A stretch of 64,000 nucleotides of DNA from Stercorarius parasiticus. Taxonomy: Eukaryota > Chordata > Aves > Charadriiformes > Stercorariidae. A program made the position numbers and the translations under genes. The stretch lies in NCBI GenBank assembly GCA_013396915.1, contig VWZL01002000.1, positions 453,497-517,496 of the forward strand, written 5' to 3'. Positions within the stretch are counted from its first letter, which is position 1. Every line of letters starts with the position of its first letter. The notes beneath the pieces were generated by a model that saw only the letters and a list, made by a program, of their open reading frames with translations, ran no database searches and was not told the DNA's origin. This document shows, piece after piece, positions 37,701-46,700 of this stretch.

Positions 37701-40700
37701 AGGAGAAAGGAAAACGTTGTTATTAATGCAGACAAAAGAACACTAAGACATGCAAGGAATCAACATTAAAGAATTCATGCTAGGAACAGTTTACAAGCAA
37801 ACTTGCAGAACATTATATATTTTGCTTATATTTCAGTGGGACAGATGATACTCACAAACTACTTATGGTGTAACAAAACTTAAGGAGACATGGAACATTT
37901 AAGCCTATATACCCACTATAATCCAAAGGCAACATAAAGATCAGCATTAATTCAAGAGAGCTTTAAACCAGATTGAAGACACACTTCAGCATAGCCTACT
38001 AAAAATACTGGTATTGCATGAGTTAAACATCAGTCTCTTCACAGAAGCCTCTTCAAAACTAGGTAACCAGACATACTCATTATTTTATAATATCACAACA
38101 AAAAAACCCTCACACGCCCCCTTACAAATCAAAAGAGACTGGATTTTAAAAAGTGAAGAAAACCTAAGGTTTCACTTAGCTCAAAGCAAAAACAGGCCCA
38201 GCTTAGACACGCACTGCCAAAAGTAACTGTCTGCTCAGTCTTCTCAAGTAAGATAACGTGGCGTACCTTAAATTACTTTAAGTGACAAAGTTTTTCTTTA
38301 ATATTAGTCCTGGAAAGGCATGCTATATGCCTAAAAGTACTCTTCTGTATAGTCCTTCACAAATGTACATTGCACAAAGAATAAAGCGAAATGTTTAAAA
38401 CCACTGTAGTGCAGAACCGTAAAGGTTTGGAGACAGGGATGGCAGTTCATACGCCTTCTGAAACTTCACAAATAGGTTTGTTTCCAGAAACCACACACAT
38501 TTGAAAAACAACAATAACCTTAGTTTTAGACAAGATCATTTCAAACCAAAAAAATGATTTAACATCTAACTGCCACTGAAAATTTAACTGTCAGCCTTAA
38601 AGAGGAAAAGATTTTTAAGACTGAAGTTATAGTCATTACAATTGTCTAGTCTGACCACTGCATATGAACAGAATGCCATTGTTGAATTCCTTCAGCGAAT
38701 TCATAAATTTCTGCCTTTACTACAGCATCACCTTCATGAAGAGGTGACACCCTATTTAAGAAAATCTACTGTGGCTGCAGATAAACTGGTTCAAAATTCA
38801 GTTGTCCTCATTTAAAAAAACCCAAACAAATAAACAAACAAAACCACAAAAGAAAACAACACAAGCCCCAAACACACCCAGTTTATTTCTAGCCTTAATG
38901 TGTACCAGCTACTATATATTGCCGTTGAGAAGGCCTGCTTCTGAGATCTGTTGCTCATGTAGCTAATTATAGAAAATGATGAAGTTCACATTTAACCTTC
39001 TCATGGATAAACTAAAAAAGTCTCTCCATTCAGTACAGCTTGTTAGCAAGACCTGCAGTTATTACGGAAGAATCTGTAGCACTTTTTTTCCTAAACAGTT
39101 TTTTTTTTTTGTTTATTTTCAGAAGCAAGCCTAGTAATGATCTCACCAATGCAATATACTTCTATACAACATCATCCTCTTATTCAATTTTCCCATTTCT
39201 TTCTGCGTGCATTCAAGAATCAACTCACTAGCTTCTACTTAACTGCATTGGGAGCCCACACTACCTAACAGAATACCTAATCCAGGTTAAATCTAACATG
39301 GAAGAATTCAGCACGTGCTAGAACACTTGTGAGATCAGGGAAAAAAAACATGAAATAAATCATAAAAACATGCCAATTAAAAGAAGCTAAGCATATAAAA
39401 AACGGGTACCATTACAAGAGAACTCACTGATACAAGAAAAGCTGCTGAGGTACATGCTATTTCAGAGAAACTCTTGTGTCTAATTTCTTTATTTGTACAG
39501 TCACAAAAATAAGGATTTTATAGTAAATTCACATGTGCAAGCTATCTTGGCAAATTACAAAACCCAAAGGAACCACTTCTGAACCCATTAACAGACAGTA
39601 TGTCTGGAAGGCATACAGCAACAAAAGAGGAATTACACAGTATCCGATTATCAGGGCATAAAGTTGGGGAACAAAAGAAAATAATATTGTTTGCAGTATA
39701 AACACAAATGAGTGTTTATACACTCATATCACTCATACCACTTATATCTTGGAGATACTGTCCATTAGCAAAACTATCAATTAACTTGCTCTGTATGTTC
39801 TTATATGTTCCTGATAAATTCTAATTAAACCTGACCTGTTCTTTTGACTCAAGAACTTGCATTTGATCCCCAGCACTAAACTTACTATTTCATTGCGTTT
39901 AATGTCTTTTTTTTTTTTTTTTCATATCATCTCTGTTCCTCAACTGGAAGCTTTCTCAAATCTTTATCCATCATACAGATGATGTAACAGCCAATTTTTA
40001 AACAGAGATGGAACCAGCTAAAGAAAATGCAGATGGAATTTTTTAATATGCTCTTAAACACATACTAACTCAATAAATGTTACAAAGAGAAAAAAGTAGA
40101 CAAACATGAAGTTCAGTGAAAAGGGTCTGATACCAACAACAAATACAGCAAGACAGAGAATGTGGGAAGGAAGAAGAATTCTGAGCTTGAGGGAAGCACA
40201 GGACCTTCTGCCTATGGCAGTATGCAAAGCAGAAGAGGAAGAACAAGATCTGAAGCTAATTCAAGTGGTATGACAAACCGTAGTGGGAATCAAAACACCA
40301 AAAAGAGATGCTAGAGAGGCATGATGTAATTTAAAAGGGAATTCATGATGCAGGAGTGGCACAAGTCATTGGAATAGGGAAAAGATGTTTTTTCTATGTA
40401 GTACAGGAACAGCCAAACAGTATATATCTAATGTGACCAATAGGGAAAATGCATAACACCAATGTTATAAATGTGATATAAATGATGATATAAATGTGCA
40501 ATACCAACACATTTTTCGCTGCAAGTAGAATGGGTACAAGGTCACATCTCCTAAATGTTCATTTTTCAAATGGCTTCCTACCTCCTTGAAAAATGACCAA
40601 CGCAATGAATGCTACTCTGCAGCAAGGAAGGCTAGAAACCTAAATGTAAAGGAGTCCTGAAGTAAGGAGGAAGAAAGAGATGCATTAATGACCTCACAGT

Positions 40701-43700
40701 AAAAGCAGCTCATCAGTATGTTTTCTCCACGTGGATGATTCCTCGTCGTGTACACATGTTAAGTACAGAACATTAGTACCCACAACACCAACACAGCTAC
40801 CAGATGCTTTGTAACAGCATCAGAGTCAAGCACAGACAGGACAGATGGGGTGGGGAGAAGCTTCATCCTAAGCACAGAACCCCATAGGCACATGCTTTGC
40901 ACATGCCAATGCAAGGCAGAAGTTATGGGAGGATGCAAAACTAAGGCAAGTAACAAGCTGTGTTTTCCAGATTTAATTCATATGTCCTGAGGTGTGAGAG
41001 TCAGCTATTTCCAGACTAATTAGAGAAAGATTCTCTGGCAAGAAATAATAACTCACTAAACAACAAACACGGAGTTGCCCTTTCAGGCATATTGGTTGGA
41101 CCATTTGACCTTGAGCTCTGAGTAGCTTCCCTGCAGAGAAGGCTGAAAAGCCTGCTCATATCTACTGACATTCACTGCTCACTGCACCAAGTGACCCACT
41201 TGCATGGTTTGCAAGAAGACACAATTTGAAATCTCAGTTTGTGAGATTGCTTACATTCTTGCTTACATCATCAATGACACAAACACATGCAGCAGTTACT
41301 GAGATGACTACTTCCTGTCCATGCAAAGTTGCATAAACAACTTGCACAGAAGACACAAAATCTGAGTGAAATCATAGGAGAAAGTAAGGAAGGCAATGGA
41401 GGGGTTAGATTAAATGGCTCAACAAAGCATTTACTGAAAAAGGCAGCTCAGAGGTGCTGCACATCCACGTATGGTGGGGAAAAAAAAAACAACAAAGGAG
41501 GTAGATATGCCTGCTTGCTACTGTGGGGGCTCTTGATTATTCTTCTGGAGAAATTCATTACCACAATGGGCATTAGCAGATGTACTAAAGGCCAGTGGGC
41601 AGGTAATTGCTACTCTAGCAATTATAGCAACATGTGGCAACCCCAGGAAACAACCTCCTTGCTCTTGAATTGTCCCCAAATATTTTCTTTTACTAGCCAA
41701 CCACAAATGACAGTAAAGAAGTTGATGGCTATTTTGCCTCCACTCCATCTGCAAATCATTATCAGTTAAGCTGGCAACCAAGGCGCCAGATGCCAGAGCT
41801 ACACCAGATGATTCTGTCTCAACTAATAGGGATGAAAATTGTCACAGAATATCCTTTATCATCTTCTTTATAATGATGTCATCAGAGATGAGCAAGAGAA
41901 CACATAGAATATACCAGGATTAGGGGAGCAGTAAACATTCTATGGTAGTGTGGTGCAATAGAAGAGCTGAAAACAAAAATACATAAGCGTCTATCAGAGT
42001 ACCCATCATCTGCGGAAGGCACACTGAAGAATGGGATAGATTTTTAGCAACTATGTACAACTAGCTCAGCAATGTTTGCTGTATACGTGCAGCAATGGTA
42101 AACCATAGTTTACTTTCTGTACATGAAGAACTATGGAAGCTGATGAAAGTTCCTTAGCTACTTGTCCAACTCCTAGCAGAGGAAAGCGAGGGAGCGCCCT
42201 TTCTTGCTTACATAAAACACGAGAGTTGTCCAGAAGAGTCTGCTTTCTTCTTTCAGTGAAGCAAATAAAGTGCTCTTAGGCCTGGATGTAAGCTTTGGAT
42301 GTAAAATTAATGAGTTTCTGTTGGGTGATAAATAATGGTAATGTTTTGATGAGACAAGACCTAGTTCAGACACAGACTAGGTAATAAGTTAGTCTTGCTA
42401 GTCTGTCTAAATCATTTAGGCTTCTATAAAGGTTTCTCCAAAGGCTTAATGGCATAAAGCATCACCACAAAATTCAGATATGCTCTTACAAGATCTTGCC
42501 TGAAAAGATCTAGCTGAAGGAACTTCAGATCCCTCATTCATATTCTAGGGTTGGCTCTGTATTCATACCCTCGTTTAGACTCGAAAGCACATCCTTCAAG
42601 ATCAGGAAGATCTTTCACAGAAACTGTTGCTAGTTACATAAGCTATTGATAAAGATATTCCAGTATTATGCACATGTGCAGTATCAGCAAACACAGAAAA
42701 CTAAAAATCAAATTTTAAGGGCTCTTGAGGATGATGTAGCCAGGAACAAAACTGCAAAATAATGATTCCTTTAAATTCAACAGGAATCCCTCCCATAGCC
42801 ATTCAACTGTCCCTACAATAACATCCTAGACTGTGCAGTGCATTGAACAGTTGTTTTCTCTACAAAGTTACTTAGTACAAGTCTTGCACGAACAGACAGT
42901 TGTTTTATTATAAACTCACACAGTTTATAGTTTATCCACTCAAGTCAATCCCGTGGACATTAATGTAACAAAAACACAAATCAAAGCACTTAAAACAGAT
43001 TACCTATGCAGCAGCTTTACTAAAATTCCTCTACAAAAGCAGGTACCTTTGGCATATTTGACAGAGTGCAAAGTTTCTCATCCCTTTTAATCTTGATTAA
43101 AAAAGTAGCTTTAAGTGATGGCTCATCAAAGCATGGAAAAGCAGACCTTGCTGCCACGGGTTCAAACTGAGTTGCTGCAAACCACCTAATGTGAAGAATA
43201 GAGAAGAACAAATTAAGAATTATGAAAAGGATAAATGTCATTTTATATATCACAGAACAGTCATTTTCCCTCCAAATCTTGTAACAGCTTGTTATGGGAG
43301 AAGCTTTCTGAATAACAGATGACAGGGTTGGTCCAGTCAGAATAAATGTTTCATTAACAAAAGGTTTTTTAAAATCCAAAAAATGTATTTATTTGAGGAC
43401 AAATCTGCTTGGCTGTTTTTTGCTTTCTTAGCAGAGAAGGATATAACTGGAATAACACAGTTACAGAACAATCATGAAAATATAAGCCAGATAGTTTCCA
43501 GTAAGAGGGAACAAAAAGGAGACTGAAAAACTAAATTAGTGAGCATGTCCACTAAACGAAAGTTTTGAAACCTCAGCAGCAGATGGGACTACAAGGGACC
43601 TTTTTAATCTAATTGTCATGCTTCCTCCTGCAGATGCTCTCACAGTTCATCTAGTTGTACGCCTGGTCCCTTTGCTGGCCAGTAGAGGGATTCTGTGTAG

Positions 43701-46700
43701 GTTCATGCACTGCCTTGTCTCTAATCCAACAGCTAGTCGTATCACAAGAGAAGTTGTCAGAAGTCTACGTTCCTTCTCCAGTATTTTGATACTAACCAGC
43801 TGCAGAAATTACAGCTTTTCCTAGCGAGCATCTCCGACTTGTATTCTGCTCCGGCAAGACAACCCTGTGAGCTCAACAAGAAGTCTGTGAATTTAAGTCT
43901 TGTGTTTACTGGAGCTAAACATATTGCTTTTATTTTTTGTTTGGCTTTGGTCTTTTTGGTTTTGGTTTTGTTTTTTTTAAACCTACTGCCAAGCTACCCA
44001 CAAGTTTTGGGGTGTTTTTCTTTTCTTCTGCACCATGATTACAACATTATTGGACCTACAGCTTTTTGGAGGAGGCACACTGCTGACAATTCGCAAGATT
44101 AATCTCCATGCCTGCTTTCAACTTATTACTCTTCTCTTCCCCCTCACCAACAATCCTGAAGTTGGTGCAGTAAGTTTCTTTCTCTTTTATTTTCTATTTA
44201 TTACTGGCAGATCGTCTTTTGCCTGTGCAAACACTTACACATTCTCTTTGTACTACAGTAAATACAAGACAAAACAAAGCTTCAGTTACATCAGAATAGG
44301 GAAAACCATGGAAATTCAAAAAGAGGCTAATCATTCAACTTATTTTTGCCTTCTACACTTACTGTATTCTTACTCCCACTTACTTCATGGCAATGCGTGT
44401 CTTTAATGTTTGTGATAAGCTACTTAGCTCTATTTCACTTCATCTTGCAGTTATGTTCTTCTGAAGCGATCTACACCCTTTGTGACTCTTTATTATGCAA
44501 CACATTCCGCAACAGAGAGACAACTTGTGGCATTTTTGTTATAGTGATGGAATTCTGAAGCCTATCATCAGTTTCCCAAGTGGCAACATTCTCTCTAATG
44601 ATCATGCATACACTATAATGTTTTAGTATATGCTCAGGAACAGCCCCTTCATAAAAGGCTTATCAGCAGCGCTTTATCTGGGGGATCTGAACAGCCATCT
44701 ACATTTGCACCTCAGTAAAACACATCCACCTTCACTGGAGAGGCAGGCAAACTGAAATAGATCAGCAACCCTTTAACCAAATTTCTTAAAATCCTTGATT
44801 TCATAAAGGGAGCCCCGTAGAATAACTCACATGAGGACCAACAGGAACAGTAAAGAGGAGAGAGTTCTTGCCTTATCTCAGTTACTGACCAATTCAAAAA
44901 CCCACTTAAGGTTCCATTTCATCGGAATGTACCAGGCTTTGCATATCTTTGAGAACACCTGTTACAGCTAACTTATTTTCTTGTACACTTCAGCACTGTG
45001 TCATAGACCCACTTGGATCTAGATACAGAGTTTTAAAGGAAAACTGAGAGTAAACTTTAGAAAAACAGACAAGTTTTGGTTTAAATGTCTGTTGTTAATG
45101 CTTAGACAGGCCTGCTGAACCTGAAACAAAATATCCTGTGTTTTTATTTAGAAAACAGAATAGAAATACATCTTTCTTGTGTTACGCAACTTCCTAACAG
45201 TCTATGAAATCACCTTTACACTTCTTGTTTTGTTTTTTTTAAAGATGATGTATCATTGAGGGACTTAAACAATTCAAACAAAATTATCAGCATACAGTTA
45301 TCATATCTCACTGCAGAGAGAAATATTATGACAAGTTTGCCACACTTCCATTTTATTCTTCAAGGAGTCTCACTGAAAAAGTTTGCAATAGCTCAATGAA
45401 GGGTCTTGTTTTAAGCAACTGAAAGTAAATACAATCTCAGCGTGATCCTCTTCCCAGGGAATAATTTCAAGTCTATATTAGAATTATAGAATCGCCTAGG
45501 TTGGAAGGGACCTTTTAGATCATCTAGTCCCACCATCAAGCTAACTCTGACAAAAACCATCACTCAACCATATCTCTAAGCACTGTGTCTACCCGTCTTT
45601 TAAAATCCTCCAGGGATGGTGTCTCAACCATTTCCCTGGGCAGCCTGTTCCAATGCTTAATAACCTTTTCAATGTAAAAATGTTTCCTAATACCCAGTCT
45701 AAACCTCTCCTGGCACAAGTTGAGGCTGTTTCCTCCTGTCCTATCGCCTGTTACTTGGGAGAAGAGAGTGACCCCCACCTCTCTACAACCTCCTTTCAGG
45801 TAATTGTAGAGAGCAATAAGGTCTCCCCTCAGCCTCCTTTTCTCTAAGTTAAACAATCCCAGCTCCCTCAGCTGCCCCTCGTAAGACTTATTCTCCAGAC
45901 CCCTCACCAGCTTTGTTGCCCTTCTCTGGACCTGCTCCAGCACCTCAATGTCTTTTGTGGTCCCAAAACTGGACACAGTACTCAATGTGGGGCCTCACCA
46001 GTGCTGAGTACAGGGGGACGATCACTTCCCTAGTCCTACTCAGCACACTGTTCCTGATACTGGCCACGATGCTGTTGGCCTTCTTGGCCACCTCGGCACA
46101 CTGCTGGTTCATACTCAGCCAGCAGTCAACCAACACCCCCAGGGTCCTTTTCTGCCAGGCAGCTCTCCAGCCACTCTTCCCCAGACCTGTAGCATTGCAT
46201 GGGGTTGTTGTGACCCAATTGCTGGACCCAACACTTGGCCTTGTTGAACCTCATACCATTGGCCTCAGGCCATCAATCCACACTGTCCAGATCCCTCTGC
46301 AACACCTTCCTACCCTCAAGCAGGTCAACGCTCCCACCATCTTGGTGCCATCTGCAAACTTACTGAGGGTGCACTCAATCCCCTCGTCCAGATCATTAAT
46401 AACAATATTAAAGAGAACTGAACCCAATACCAAGCCCTAGGGAACACCACTTGTGACCAGCCACCAACTGGATTTAACTCCATTCACCACCGCTCTCTGG
46501 GCCTGGCCTTCCAGTCAGTTTTTAACCCAGAGGAGAGTACTGCCATCCAATCCATAGGCAGCCAGTTTCTCCAGGAGGATGCTGTGGGAAACCGTATCAA
46601 AGGCCTTAGTAAAGTCCAGGTAAACAACATCCATACTGTCCATTTGTAAAAAGTTGGGTTGGTGGTGCTAATTTTAAGTTCTGCTGTCCCCCTTCAGAAA

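Noticed and set aside
41329..41769. 146-codon plus-strand frame in LNPEP intron 3
   Set aside because: No domain, no splice context, and low-complexity Asn/Lys/Ser composition expected by chance.
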